Shown here one piece after another: positions 42,980 through 52,082 of a stretch of DNA of 64,000 bases. Positions within the stretch are counted from its first letter, which is position 1; the number at the start of each line of letters is the position of its first letter. A program made the translations under genes and the position numbers. The notes under the pieces are model-generated. The model saw nothing but the letters and a program-made list of their open reading frames with translations. It did no database searches and had not been told where the DNA came from. The DNA is from Ruania alkalisoli (GTDB lineage Bacteria > Actinomycetota > Actinomycetes > Actinomycetales > Beutenbergiaceae), in contig NZ_CP063169.1 in assembly GCF_014960965.1 (NCBI RefSeq), positions 1,459,581 through 1,523,580 on the forward strand, given 5' to 3'.

Positions 42980-45595
42980 TCAACCGCGTGCGGACCTGGC
43001 CAGTGCTGTGGCTAGGTCCGCACGCGAATTCACCCCGAGCCGGGTAAAGATGTGCCCGACATGGGTGTCGACAGTGCGCAGGGACACCACCAGCCGCTCG
43101 GCGATCTCCCTGTTCGACAGGCCGGCGCGGACAAGGGTGGCGATCTCCTGCTGGCGAGGGGTCAGGGTCACCGCGGGCAGTGGTGCAGGCACCCAGACGC
43201 CCCGGCCGACCAGCCGCCCGGCGATCCGTGCGGTGAGCGTCTCATCACCTTCCGCCAGGGCTTGGGTGTGCGCCAGGAGTTCGGGGGGAATCAGACCGTC
43301 CACCCGGACCGCAGCCTGCGCCACGCCGTCCACCTGCTCAGCCGTGGGTCGGCGGTGGCGTGCGGTCGCGACGCAGCCCAGGTGCCGCGCCAACAGCACA
43401 CCGAGCCACAGTTTCTCGCGGGCACACTCTTCGGCCACTGCCGCACACCGGGAGTCGATGTCTGGCTCCTCCAGTGCCACCGCAACAGCCAGGACGCGCA
43501 CCTCGTTATCGCTGGACACCGCCCGGGAGCCGCGAGAAGCGATCCGATCGTAGGACTGCCGTGCTCGGGCAGCACCGTCGAGATCACCCAGCGCGGCGAG
43601 GCAGTAGGCGAGCCCAGCCCACGCTGTCCCCGCAAACCCCGTGGGGTCGCGTAGTGCGAACCCCGACAGGGCTCCGCGGTAGTGATCGGCCGCCGCGGAC
43701 CACTCACCCCGTGCTGCGTGGAACCGTCCTGAGCCCAGTTGGGTGACGGCGTCGTCGTATCGTGCCCACCGGTCCTCCGTGTGAGGCGGGTGCGTGGCTC
43801 GCTCGGGGTCGCCGAGCCAGATCGCTGCCATGAAGCGCGCGGCGACGATCTCGGAGAGCAGCCAGGGCCAGCCGACGGCCTCATGCCAGGAGGACAGCGC
43901 GCCGTCGGCGATCGCTATTGCCTCCTCGCCCCGCCCGGACTGACCGAGGCCGAGGACCAGGGAACCGATGACACTCAGACGCAGCTCCGGATCCGCGCAC
44001 TCACGGGCGAACCGTTCCAGCAGCGGCAGGCCCTCGGCAAACCGGCCGGCGTAGGCGAGCCGGATCATCCGGTCTGCCGCCTGAGCCTCGTGCAGGCCGG
44101 GGTCGGCCAGGGGCCCGCTCGCCGTTGCCGTCACCGTAGCCAGCGCGGCATCGGCGTCATCGTCGCTGAACTGCTGCAAGTCGGCGCGCAGTTGGGCGTA
44201 GCGCCAGCACAGCCGGTTCTGGCTCGCCGTCAGATGCGGGAGTACCCGGTCCAGGTCCGCTCGCGCCGAGTCGTCCGCCCCGGCGAACCTCGCGGCTTCC
44301 GCCCGCACCAGGAGCAGGTCGATGGCGCGGGCCTCGGCCGGTTCGAGCAGATCCAGGGCGGCGTCGCTGAGCCGTCGCGCCAGCGGAAGGTCGGCCACGG
44401 TGGCCGCTGCGTGCACGGCGGCCACCAGATCCTCCGCGGCGGGCCGCACCTCGCAGGTCAGGGCCCAGTCGACCATGGAGAACAGCGCCGCCGGGTGGGA
44501 CCTCTCGGACCGCGTCGCCGTTCCTCGGGAGCCCAGCCGATGGAAGAGTTCCCGACGGCGTCCGGGCAGGAGCGTAGCCCGGCTCACCTCAGCGTGGAGG
44601 GGGTGAGCGAGGCGGGCTCGGGGGACGCCGTCGTGGTGGTGGGATTCGGTCACGACGAGACCGCGCTGGACGCTGCGCTGGAGCGTGCCGTCTGAAACGG
44701 AGCCGTGCAGCCGGTGGATGGCGGTGGGGCCCGCCAGCGCGAGCAGATCGATGAGATCACGCTCGTCTTCGGCCAGGCCCGTCAGTTCGGCTGCGATCAG
44801 GTCGGTGAGACGGTCGCCCACCACAGAGTGGTCACGCCAGATCCAGGCCCCATCCACCCGCACCAGGACGTTCGCCTCCCACAGCGAACGCACCAGCTCG
44901 CGCAGGTAGAGCGGATTGCCGCCGGTCAGATGCCATGCGTCGCGTGAGGTCTGCCGGGCCACAGGTCCGGCCAGGGCGGCGGTGAGGAGTTCCTCCACCT
45001 CGGCAGGACCGAGGGCACTCACGTCGATCCGCTCGATCCGGCCTCGACGGAGCAGTCCTTGCAGCGGTGCCGGAGGTCCGGGCTGACGCCGGCACGTGCT
45101 CACCAGCTGGGCCGTTCCTGCGTGCACGAGCTCGGCGAGCACCACGGCGGTCGCTTCGTCCACCAGGTGCACATCGTCGACGACGAGCGTGGGGACGGGC
45201 TCCAGCTGCGAGAGCGAGTCCGTGCATGCCGCGACGAGGCGGCCGATGGCGTCCGGTCCTGGGACATCGGAGGAACCGATGAGCGGTTCGAGGACGGTCC
45301 ATGGGGTGGCGATCATCGCCGCCGGTGTGCGCAGCCAGATCGTCGTGGAGTGTTCTCCGCTCTTCGTGCCTGCCGCGGGCTCTGTGCGGGACCCGGATGT
45401 GGTGCGTGATTCAGCGGCGGTGACCTCGCCCGCCATCAGTGACGTCTTACCCACTCCTGGATCGCCGATCAGCATCACGCTGGTCCCCTCGGCGAGAGTG
45501 GTGCGCAGCGGCTCTCGGACGGCCGGGCGCCTCAACTCCGGCCAGGGTGCTGTGAGAGTTCCGGCCGCCGGGGCGGGAAGGTGACGAGACGGCAC
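42980..45595 (-). CDS. LAL-type large LuxR-family ATPase regulator
   Basis: An 871-residue regulator: N-terminal AAA/STAND ATPase (Walker A IGDPGVGKTSL near residue 45-55; Walker B-like TLVVDDVHLVDEA), a long helical repeat middle, and a C-terminal LuxR HTH (LTPRQQEIATLVRAGLSNREIAERL...). LAL proteins are often pathway activators. It is convergent with the surface-protein gene. The GTG at 45595 lies 6 bases after reverse-strand TAGCGT (complement of 45602-45607); TTG 45598 one codon upstream is an alternative. Effector unknown. Confidence 0.92.
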   Translation of the reverse strand: MPSRHLPAPAAGTLTAPWPELRRPAVREPLRTTLAEGTSVMLIGDPGVGKTSLMAGEVTAAESRTTSGSRTEPAAGTKSGEHSTTIWLRTPAAMIATPWTVLEPLIGSSDVPGPDAIGRLVAACTDSLSQLEPVPTLVVDDVHLVDEATAVVLAELVHAGTAQLVSTCRRQPGPPAPLQGLLRRGRIERIDVSALGPAEVEELLTAALAGPVARQTSRDAWHLTGGNPLYLRELVRSLWEANVLVRVDGAWIWRDHSVVGDRLTDLIAAELTGLAEDERDLIDLLALAGPTAIHRLHGSVSDGTLQRSVQRGLVVTESHHHDGVPRARLAHPLHAEVSRATLLPGRRRELFHRLGSRGTATRSERSHPAALFSMVDWALTCEVRPAAEDLVAAVHAAATVADLPLARRLSDAALDLLEPAEARAIDLLLVRAEAARFAGADDSARADLDRVLPHLTASQNRLCWRYAQLRADLQQFSDDDADAALATVTATASGPLADPGLHEAQAADRMIRLAYAGRFAEGLPLLERFARECADPELRLSVIGSLVLGLGQSGRGEEAIAIADGALSSWHEAVGWPWLLSEIVAARFMAAIWLGDPERATHPPHTEDRWARYDDAVTQLGSGRFHAARGEWSAAADHYRGALSGFALRDPTGFAGTAWAGLAYCLAALGDLDGAARARQSYDRIASRGSRAVSSDNEVRVLAVAVALEEPDIDSRCAAVAEECAREKLWLGVLLARHLGCVATARHRRPTAEQVDGVAQAAVRVDGLIPPELLAHTQALAEGDETLTARIAGRLVGRGVWVPAPLPAVTLTPRQQEIATLVRAGLSNREIAERLVVSLRTVDTHVGHIFTRLGVNSRADLATALARSARG

Positions 45596-45627
45596 CAACT
45601 CACGCTACCGCGAGGAGTTGGGCGACC

Positions 45628-45750
45628 GTGCAGAGTCTGGTGAGCGGTGCGGTTCAGCGCGCACCCTGGCGGGCTCTCGACGGGGTCCGGCCGTTCTGCA
45701 CGGTCGACGGCAGTCCGCACCAGACGATCGAGCAACTGTGGCTGGAGTGA
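45628..45750 (+). CDS. Possible 40-aa small ORF (weak)
   Basis: A GTG-started frame of 40 codons with GAGGAG 10 bases upstream and about 80 percent G/C third positions, ending QTIEQLWLE. No family is recognised and the frame is short enough to be chance in this GC-rich DNA. Reported only because it has a usable ribosome-binding site. Confidence 0.2.
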   Translation: MQSLVSGAVQRAPWRALDGVRPFCTVDGSPHQTIEQLWLE

Positions 45751-45867
45751 CGTGTGGGACAAAACGGACGTAAGTGTGGCTTCGGATGGTCCAGATCGGC
45801 GGAAACACGCCGAGAAGCGCCCTCAAATTGCCCGATCACGGCGTGTGAAGTCGTAGTGTGACGACAG

Positions 45868-45887
45868 CGCTCCCCGATCGGGGAGCG
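45868..45887. promoter_or_regulatory. Perfect palindrome in the HU leader
   Basis: CTCCCCGATCGGGGAG extended by CG on each side is a perfect 20-base palindrome, 23 bases before the HU start codon. It could be an operator or a 5' hairpin close to the ribosome-binding region. Confidence 0.5.
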
Positions 45888-45910
45888 GCCACGAACGAAG
45901 GGAAATCTCC

Positions 45911-46192
45911 GTGTCCGTCAACCGCACTGAGCTCGTTGCCGCCATCGCCGAGAAGGCTGGACTGACCAAGACCGACGCCGACGCCGCTCTGGGCGCGCTG
46001 CAGGAGGTCCTGGTGGAGTCCCTGGGTAAGGGTGAGGCTGTCAAGGTGACCGGCCTGCTCTCCGTGGAGCGCGTCGAGCGCGCCGCGCGCACCGGTCGCA
46101 ACCCCCGCACTGGCGAGGAGATCCAGATCCCCGCCGGCTACGGCGTCAAGGTTTCCGCTGGCTCCGCCCTGAAGAAGGCCGTCGCCAAGTGA
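45911..46192 (+). CDS. hup: HU-family DNA-binding protein
   Basis: A 93-residue HU protein that bends and compacts DNA as a dimer: NRTELVAAIAEKAGLTKTDA, and the beta-arm RAARTGRNPRTGEEIQIPA. It is the short form without the Lys/Ala-rich C-terminal tail of HupB in mycobacteria. GTG start; a palindrome lies in its leader and a strong terminator follows. Confidence 0.95.
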   Translation: MSVNRTELVAAIAEKAGLTKTDADAALGALQEVLVESLGKGEAVKVTGLLSVERVERAARTGRNPRTGEEIQIPAGYGVKVSAGSALKKAVAK

Positions 46193-46219
46193 TCTCCGGC
46201 GGCCGCTGAAGGTCGCCAC

Positions 46220-46259
46220 TGACGAAGGGGCGTGGGAGTGATCCCGCGCCCCTTCGTCA
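46220..46259 (+). terminator. HU terminator
   Basis: A 17-base stem with one G-T pair, TGACGAAGGGGCGTGGG (46220-46236) with CCCGCGCCCCTTCGTCA (46243-46259), and a 6-base loop, 27 bases after the HU stop. The gap from here to 46438 contains no convincing gene. Confidence 0.85.
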
Positions 46260-46438
46260 TGTCCGCGTGCCATGGGGCTCGTGACTGTGTGGTCCATGAC
46301 GGCGGAGCCACGGGTTGCCGAGACCAGGTCGCCTCGACGTACGCCTTCTTTGCGTTCGCCCCTGGTGGCCGGCTCTGTCCGCGGGCGAGTGTTGACGCGT
46401 GTTCAGGGCGGCGCGCAGCGGTCCCTGCCTATCCCTGC

Positions 46439-47395
46439 TTATGCCTGTCCTCGCTTCGCCTGCCTCTCGCGTGCGCGCCCTACAGCCTCCTGTTCTCGTT
46501 TGACCGCCTCGCGGAGCTTCTTCTCCGCCTCACGAACGGCCTTCTGAGCCTCGCGGCGGGCACTGCGAGCGGCGCGCACCCGTGGGTCTTTCGGGAAGGC
46601 ATCAGTGTCCGCGTCCTCCGAGGGGGTTGGGACCGAGGCTGGTGCGCCCTCCGAGCGAGCCTGCACATACTGCTTCACTCCGTCGAGGATGCGTTCCAGT
46701 CCGAAGGCGAACGGATCGGCATGAGCGGTGAAGACGCCCGCATCGATCGCCTGCCGGAGCGCTGGGAACTGCTCCGGCGTGACGAGCGTGGCGACGATGT
46801 GCGCCACTTGACGGTCGAGATCCTCGGGGGAGACCCCTTCGGCGCGAGCGCGTTCCTCGTATCCGCGCTCCACGTGAGCGGTCCACCGGGCGTGTCCGGT
46901 CATCGTCAGCATCACGGCGACTCGTTCGAGCGGCTCGAGCGGCGTGTCCTCAAGAAGTCCGAGAGCGGCGTCCATCCAGGCCAGGTTCGCTGGAGTGCTC
47001 GGGATCCCGTCGATGGGCAGGTCCAGCATCCACGGGTGCGCGGCGTGGACCGCCAGGGTTTCCCGGTACCACTGGATCATCCCCTCACGCCACGTGGGTG
47101 CCTCCGTGACGGTCAGCGGCGGGACGCCGAGTGCGGCCTCGCCCATCAGGAGCAGCAGGTCGTCCTTGCGCGTGACATACCGGTACAGCGACATCGTGGT
47201 GAAGCCGAGGCGTTTCGCCACTGCAGCCATGGAGACGGCGCCGAGGCCGTCTGCGTCGGCGATCTCGACGGCGACGTCGACGATCCGTTCCAGGCTCAGC
47301 TCCCGCTTGGGTCCGCGCTGTTGCGGGTGGGCGGCCACGCCCCACGCGAGTGCGATACCGCGGGGAAGCTCGATCTCGTCCGGTTCGGTGTCCAT
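46439..47395 (-). CDS. TetR/AcrR-family regulator
   Basis: A 318-residue TetR repressor: N-terminal HTH at about 33-80 (VSMAAVAKRLGFTTMSLYRYV), a ligand-binding domain of the TetR_C type, and an unusual charged C-terminal extension of about 60 residues (RREAQKAVREAEKKLREAVK), probably a coiled helix. Divergent from a DrrAB-type exporter, so likely its repressor. ATG lies 6 bases after reverse-strand TAGGCT (complement of 47402-47407). Three palindromes in the divergent gap are candidate operators. Confidence 0.92.
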   Translation of the reverse strand: MDTEPDEIELPRGIALAWGVAAHPQQRGPKRELSLERIVDVAVEIADADGLGAVSMAAVAKRLGFTTMSLYRYVTRKDDLLLLMGEAALGVPPLTVTEAPTWREGMIQWYRETLAVHAAHPWMLDLPIDGIPSTPANLAWMDAALGLLEDTPLEPLERVAVMLTMTGHARWTAHVERGYEERARAEGVSPEDLDRQVAHIVATLVTPEQFPALRQAIDAGVFTAHADPFAFGLERILDGVKQYVQARSEGAPASVPTPSEDADTDAFPKDPRVRAARSARREAQKAVREAEKKLREAVKREQEAVGRARERQAKRGQA

Positions 47396-47413
47396 CGCCT
47401 CAGCCTAGTTCTG

Positions 47414-47464
47414 TGTATGGCATAGACAACTCCAGTGTATGTCGCATACAGTTTATGGCGTACA
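47414..47464. promoter_or_regulatory. TetR operator array (three palindromes)
   Basis: Three related sites: TGTATGGCATAGA (47414-47426), TGTATGTCGCATACA (47436-47450, perfect) and TTTATGGCGTACA (47452-47464). They fill the 87-base gap between the TetR gene and the exporter and share the half-site TGTATG/CATACA. Confidence 0.7.
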
Positions 47465-47482
47465 CGATACTGAGGAGGAGCG

Positions 47483-48418
47483 ATGGATGACGCCATCGAC
47501 GTGCGCGGCATACGCAAGTCGTTCGGTCAGGTGCAGGTGCTCGCAGGGGTGGACCTGACGGTGAGCCGCGGGAGTGTGCATGCCCTGCTTGGTTCTAACG
47601 GCGCCGGCAAGACCACACTCGTGACGATCCTGGCGACGCTGCTACGGCCCGACGCGGGGACCGCGACCATCGCCGGTGCCGACCTGGCTGACGATCCGCT
47701 TGCTGTCCGCCGGAGGATCGCGCTCACCGGGCAGTCGGCCGCCGTGGACGAGGTACTCACCGCGGAGGAGAACCTGCGAATGATGGCGTGCCTGCGCGGG
47801 CTCCGGGGCCGGGCGGCTCGCCAGCGCTCACGGGAGCTGATCGAGCGATTCGGCCTGGCGGACGCGGCCGATCGGCGTGTCAAGACCTACTCCGGCGGAA
47901 TGCGACGCCGGCTCGACCTAGCGCTGAGCCTCGTGGTGGCCGTGCCCGTGGTGTTCCTGGACGAACCGACCACCGGCCTCGATCCGCGCAGCCGACGCGA
48001 GCTGTGGGATGTCATCCGCAGCCTCCGCCAGGACGGCGCCACCGTGCTGCTGACCACGCAATACCTGGAAGAGGCCGATGAGCTGGCCGACATGGTATCG
48101 ATCCTGCGTGACGGGCGCGTCGTCGCCGAAGGCTCACCGGCCGAGCTCAAGCGAACGGTCGGCGAGGACGTGGTGGAGGTGAGGGACGCCGTCGGGACGG
48201 TGCTTCACAGCGAGCCTACGGACGGTACCTCTGCCGGCCTGCGCCGGGCGCTCGATGCGATTGACGCGCATGGCCTCTCCGGTGAGGTGGTGGTGCGCCG
48301 GCCCAGCCTGGACGACGTGTTCTTCGCACTGACCAGCCATACCCAGAGCCACGACACGACCGAGAACCCCGGCGACCAAGCAGGCAGCCTCGCCAGCGCA
48401 GAAAGGATCCCGTCATGA
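47483..48418 (+). CDS. DrrA-type ABC exporter ATPase
   Basis: A 311-residue ATPase of the daunorubicin-resistance type: LGSNGAGKTTLVTILATLLRP, TGQSAAVDEVLTAEENL, YSGGMRRRLDLA, VVFLDEPTTGLDPRSR. The C-terminal RRPSLDDVFFALTSH is the DrrA family ending. GAGGAGGAG ribosome-binding site before the ATG. Likely exports a drug or hydrophobic compound together with the next gene product. Confidence 0.93.
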   Translation: MDDAIDVRGIRKSFGQVQVLAGVDLTVSRGSVHALLGSNGAGKTTLVTILATLLRPDAGTATIAGADLADDPLAVRRRIALTGQSAAVDEVLTAEENLRMMACLRGLRGRAARQRSRELIERFGLADAADRRVKTYSGGMRRRLDLALSLVVAVPVVFLDEPTTGLDPRSRRELWDVIRSLRQDGATVLLTTQYLEEADELADMVSILRDGRVVAEGSPAELKRTVGEDVVEVRDAVGTVLHSEPTDGTSAGLRRALDAIDAHGLSGEVVVRRPSLDDVFFALTSHTQSHDTTENPGDQAGSLASAERIPS

Positions 48419-49215
48419 GCGCACCTGTTCACGCCGCTGCGCCAGCGGCAGCACGACTTCGGCCCGGTGCCGTGGATGCCGTCTTCATCGCGCGTAGCCT
48501 GCGCCATAGCGTGCGCAACGTCGACGCCATGCTGATGGCGATCCTGCTGCCGGTGATGCTCATGCTGCTGTTCGTCTACGTCTTCGGCGGTGCGATCGAC
48601 TCGGGCGGGGACTACGTGAACTACGTGGTGCCAGGCATCATCCTGCTGTGTGCCGGGTTCGGTGCCTCCTCGACCGCCATCGACGTGGCCGGCGACAAGG
48701 CGTCCGGAATCATGGACCGGTTCCGCACCCTGCCGATCCGCAGCTGGGCGGTCGTGACCGGGCACGTGGTGGCGAGCCTGGCCCGTAACCTCGTCGCGAC
48801 GGTGGTGGTGCTCGGCGTGGCGCTCGCGATCGGGTTCCGGCCCACGGCGGATGCAGGCGAGTGGTTGCTCGCCATCGTCGTAGTCGCGGCCTACATCCTC
48901 GCGATCACCTACCTTTTCGCAGCGATCGGGCTCGCGACGGGCAGCCCGGAGGCAGCGAACGGGTACGGCTTCGTGCTGCTGTTCCTGCCCTACCTCTCCA
49001 CGGCGTTCGTCGGCGCCGAGACGCTCCCGTCGTGGTTGCGTGGGTTCGCCGAGCACCAGCCGATCACCCCGGTGATCGAGACCTTGCGCAGCCTCCTGAT
49101 GGGCACACCAGCCGGAACCGCGCCGTTGCTCGCCCTCGTCTGGATGGTGGCGATCCTCACGACGGCAGTGGTGTGGTCGGCGATCGTCTTCGCCCGGCAG
49201 GGTGGTCGGCGATGA
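48415..49215 (+). CDS. DrrB-type ABC exporter permease
   Basis: A 266-residue ABC-2 permease with six helices: ILLPVMLMLLFVYVFGGAI, then VPGIILLCAGFGASSTAI, and GIMDRFRTLPIRSWAV, the conserved ABC-2 segment. The start overlaps the ATPase stop (ATGA). Confidence 0.92.
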   Translation: MSAPVHAAAPAAARLRPGAVDAVFIARSLRHSVRNVDAMLMAILLPVMLMLLFVYVFGGAIDSGGDYVNYVVPGIILLCAGFGASSTAIDVAGDKASGIMDRFRTLPIRSWAVVTGHVVASLARNLVATVVVLGVALAIGFRPTADAGEWLLAIVVVAAYILAITYLFAAIGLATGSPEAANGYGFVLLFLPYLSTAFVGAETLPSWLRGFAEHQPITPVIETLRSLLMGTPAGTAPLLALVWMVAILTTAVVWSAIVFARQGGRR

Positions 49216-49802
49216 TCGAGGTGAAACGCGCCAGCTCGCTCGGGCCGGGAGCACGAGGAACGGTCGCCCGGCTCCTGACACAGACCTTCGCCGAGGACTT
49301 CGCCCCGATCTCCACCGCCACCGACCGGCTGGCCGCGGCCTTCGAGCACATGGTGCTTCTCGACCGGTTCCACGTCGCGTTCCAGGACGGGCAGCCGGCC
49401 GGGATCGCGACGGTCACCGAAGGTGAGCAGGAGGTCTTCGCGCCCCGCTGGGCACCGTTCCGTCGTCACCTCGGCGCGGTCCGCGGCACGGTCGGATACC
49501 TCGTGGTCCGCACGGCTTTCATGGGTGCCGATCCGGGCGCCACGCCGGGCCGAGCCGAGATCGGGTTTGTCGGCACCGTGCCCAAGTACCAAGGGCAGGG
49601 GGTGGCGACTGTTCTGCTCACGGAACTGATGGCGCTGTCAGGTCACCACACGTACGTACTGCGAGACATCAAGGACACCAACGAGGCTGCCCTTGGCCTG
49701 TACCGCAAGCTCGGTTTCGTCGACCATTCCCGCCGCCCGGCCCGATTTTCCGCGCGAGCGGGGTTCGGTGCGTACGTCACCATGATCCGTGCACCCGGAT
49801 GA
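49212..49802 (+). CDS. GNAT-family N-acetyltransferase
   Basis: A 196-residue GNAT protein. The acetyl-CoA pyrophosphate loop reads VPKYQGQGVATVLL and the C-terminal DTNEAALGLYRKLGFVD is the usual GNAT motif B. It overlaps the permease stop (ATGA), so it belongs to the TetR-controlled exporter operon and might acetylate the exported compound or a cellular target. Substrate unknown. Confidence 0.9.
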   Translation: MIEVKRASSLGPGARGTVARLLTQTFAEDFAPISTATDRLAAAFEHMVLLDRFHVAFQDGQPAGIATVTEGEQEVFAPRWAPFRRHLGAVRGTVGYLVVRTAFMGADPGATPGRAEIGFVGTVPKYQGQGVATVLLTELMALSGHHTYVLRDIKDTNEAALGLYRKLGFVDHSRRPARFSARAGFGAYVTMIRAPG

Positions 49803-49852
49803 GCTGGACACGTGCGGGCGCGGGACGCCGTCAGGCTTCGTACAATGGAGAC

Positions 49853-50200
49853 ATGAGTCAGCCCACCGGACCGCAGGGACCCCAGGAGACCGAACGCCTG
49901 TCCTCGGGGCCGGGCACCGATGTGCTGGAGCGTGAGGAGACCCGGGAAGAAGCCTCGCCCGGCGATGCCGAGCGGTATGCGCACTACGTGAAGAAGGAGA
50001 AGATCACGGCGGCCGCCGTCTCTGGCGGCCCGGTCGTGGCGCTCTGCGGCAAGGTCTGGACCCCGAACCGGGATCCGAAGAAGTTCCCGATCTGCCCCGC
50101 CTGCAAGGAGATCTACGAGGGCATCACCGGAGGCGGTGGCGACGGTGAGGATTCCTCCGGCGGACGTCGCGGCTTCTTCGGCTTCGGCTCCAAGAAGTGA
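49853..50200 (+). CDS. DUF3039 family protein
   Basis: A 115-residue actinobacterial protein of unknown function: VALCGKVWTPNRDP and ICPACKEIYEG give a putative zinc site of three Cys (CxxC plus one). The Pro/Glu-rich N-terminus and Gly-rich tail look disordered. TACAAT at 49841-49846, 6 bases before the ATG, indicates a leaderless mRNA. Its stop overlaps the helicase start. Confidence 0.88.
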   Translation: MSQPTGPQGPQETERLSSGPGTDVLEREETREEASPGDAERYAHYVKKEKITAAAVSGGPVVALCGKVWTPNRDPKKFPICPACKEIYEGITGGGGDGEDSSGGRRGFFGFGSKK

Positions 50201-52032
50201 CCGGGCCGAGTTCCTCGGCCATCACTGCGAACACCACGACCTCTCCAGCCGGATCAACAGGTTCGGCAGGGTCCACCAGTGCGGCCTCCAACCTTCCACC
50301 CGCCTACCCCGCGCGAGCCCCGTGGGGCACGGCCTCCCGGTTGCGCGCCTGGCAGGCGGCAGCGCTCGAGTCCTATCTGGAGCGCAACCCGCGCGACTTC
50401 CTCGCCGTGGCGACCCCGGGTGCCGGGAAGACGACCTTCGCGCTGCGCGTGGCCACCGAGTTGCTGGAACAGCGGGTGGTGCAGCGGGTGACGGTCGTCG
50501 CGCCGACCGAGCATCTGAAGACTCAATGGGCCGACGCGGCCGGGCGGGTCGGGATCCGTATCGACCCGAACTTCCGTAACGCCCAGGGGCGTCACGGCTC
50601 TGCCTACGACGGCGTCGCTCTCACCTATGCCCAGGTGGCTGCCAACCCCAACCTGCACCGTGCCCGGACCGACGCCGCACGCACTCTGGTGATTCTGGAC
50701 GAGGTGCACCACGCCGGTGACGCACTCTCCTGGGGGGACGCCATCCGGGAAGCGTTCGACTCCGCCACCCGGAGACTGTCGCTCACCGGCACGCCGTTCC
50801 GCTCGGACACCTCACCGATCCCGTTCATCACCTACGAACCCGACGCTGACGGAATCCGTCGCTCCCGGGCCGACCACACCTACGGGTACGGCGACGCGCT
50901 TGCCGACCACGTCGTGCGTCCAGTGATCTTCCTGTCTTATTCGGGGCAGATGCGCTGGCGCACGAAGGCTGGGGACGAAGTGAGCGCGCGGCTAGGTGAG
51001 CCGCTCACCAGGGACCTGATCGGACAGGCCTGGCGCACTGCCCTGGACCCGGAGGGGGAGTGGATTCCCTCGGTGCTCATGGCGGCTGACCGCCGTCTCA
51101 CCGAGGTGCGCAGGCATGTGCCCGACGCCGGGGGCCTGGTCATCGCGACCGACCAGACCAAGGCGCGTGCCTATGCCGCGCACCTGCAGCGGATCACCGG
51201 TTCGGCTCCCGTCGTCGTGCTCTCGGACGACTCCGACGCCTCTCGCCGGATCGAAGAGTACGCCCAGGGTGACCAGCGGTGGATGGTCGCGGTGCGGATG
51301 GTCTCCGAGGGAGTCGACGTGCCGCGTCTGGCCGTGGGTGTGTATGCGACCTCCACCGCTACCCCGTTGTTCTTCGCCCAGGCGGTCGGACGATTCGTCC
51401 GGGCGCGTAAGCGAGGCGAGACCGCGTCGATTTTCCTGCCGTCCGTGCCAATCCTGCTCGCATTGGCCAACGAGATGGAGACCGAGCGCGATCACGCCCT
51501 GGATCGCAAGAGCGTCGGGGATGAGGCAGTCGAGATCTTCGCCGCCGAGGACGCGGAGCTCGCTGCGGCCAACAAGGAGGAGAAGGCATCCGAGGACCTC
51601 ATGCTCCCCGGCTTCGAGGCGCTCGAGGCGCAAGCCTCCTTCGACAAGGTGCTCTTCGACGGCGGTGAGTTCGGGATGGGCGCCGAGCTGGGATCGGAGG
51701 AGGAACAGGACTTCCTCGGTATTCCTGGGCTGCTGGATGCCGATCAGGTCACCACCCTGCTGCGCTCGCGACAGGCAGATCACGTGGCCGCGCGCCGTCA
51801 GAGGGGTGTGGCCGAACCCGCGCCGGTGGACGACCATCGGGTCGTGGCTGAGCTGCGCAAGGAGCTCAACCAGCTGGTGAAGGCGTGGGCGCGGCGCAGC
51901 GGTACCCCGCACGGGGTGGTGCATACCCGCTTGCGCGAGCACTCCGGCGGGGGAGACGTGGCGACGGCGTCCGCGGAGCACCTCCGCACCCGTATCGCCA
52001 AGGTCCGGCGCTGGTTCGTCGGGCAGTCCTGA
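50197..52032 (+). CDS. DEAD/DEAH-box helicase
   Basis: A 611-residue superfamily 2 helicase. After about 40 Ser/Thr/Ala-rich residues come Walker A ATPGAGKTTFALRV, motif II as ILDEVHHAGD (DEVH), motif III SLTGTPFRSD, and motifs V/VI as RMVSEGVDVPR and QAVGRFVRARKRG. The C-terminal ~200 residues are specific and unassigned. Substrate and role not established; adjacent DUF3039 is the usual neighbour in actinobacteria. GTG overlaps the previous stop (GTGA). Confidence 0.92.
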   Translation: MTGPSSSAITANTTTSPAGSTGSAGSTSAASNLPPAYPARAPWGTASRLRAWQAAALESYLERNPRDFLAVATPGAGKTTFALRVATELLEQRVVQRVTVVAPTEHLKTQWADAAGRVGIRIDPNFRNAQGRHGSAYDGVALTYAQVAANPNLHRARTDAARTLVILDEVHHAGDALSWGDAIREAFDSATRRLSLTGTPFRSDTSPIPFITYEPDADGIRRSRADHTYGYGDALADHVVRPVIFLSYSGQMRWRTKAGDEVSARLGEPLTRDLIGQAWRTALDPEGEWIPSVLMAADRRLTEVRRHVPDAGGLVIATDQTKARAYAAHLQRITGSAPVVVLSDDSDASRRIEEYAQGDQRWMVAVRMVSEGVDVPRLAVGVYATSTATPLFFAQAVGRFVRARKRGETASIFLPSVPILLALANEMETERDHALDRKSVGDEAVEIFAAEDAELAAANKEEKASEDLMLPGFEALEAQASFDKVLFDGGEFGMGAELGSEEEQDFLGIPGLLDADQVTTLLRSRQADHVAARRQRGVAEPAPVDDHRVVAELRKELNQLVKAWARRSGTPHGVVHTRLREHSGGGDVATASAEHLRTRIAKVRRWFVGQS

Positions 52033-52082
52033 CGGCGCCGCGTTCACGGACGTGAGACGAGCGGGCGAGTTTGCGCTGTGGA

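Larger units (their letters stand above)
45599..45910. other. Intergenic region before HU
   Basis: Holds the LAL promoter at its left, a possible 40-codon frame at 45628-45750 (weak), then the HU promoter region with TAGTGT (45854-45859) as possible -10, and a perfect palindrome (45868-45887) in the HU leader. Nothing else stands out. Confidence 0.5.
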
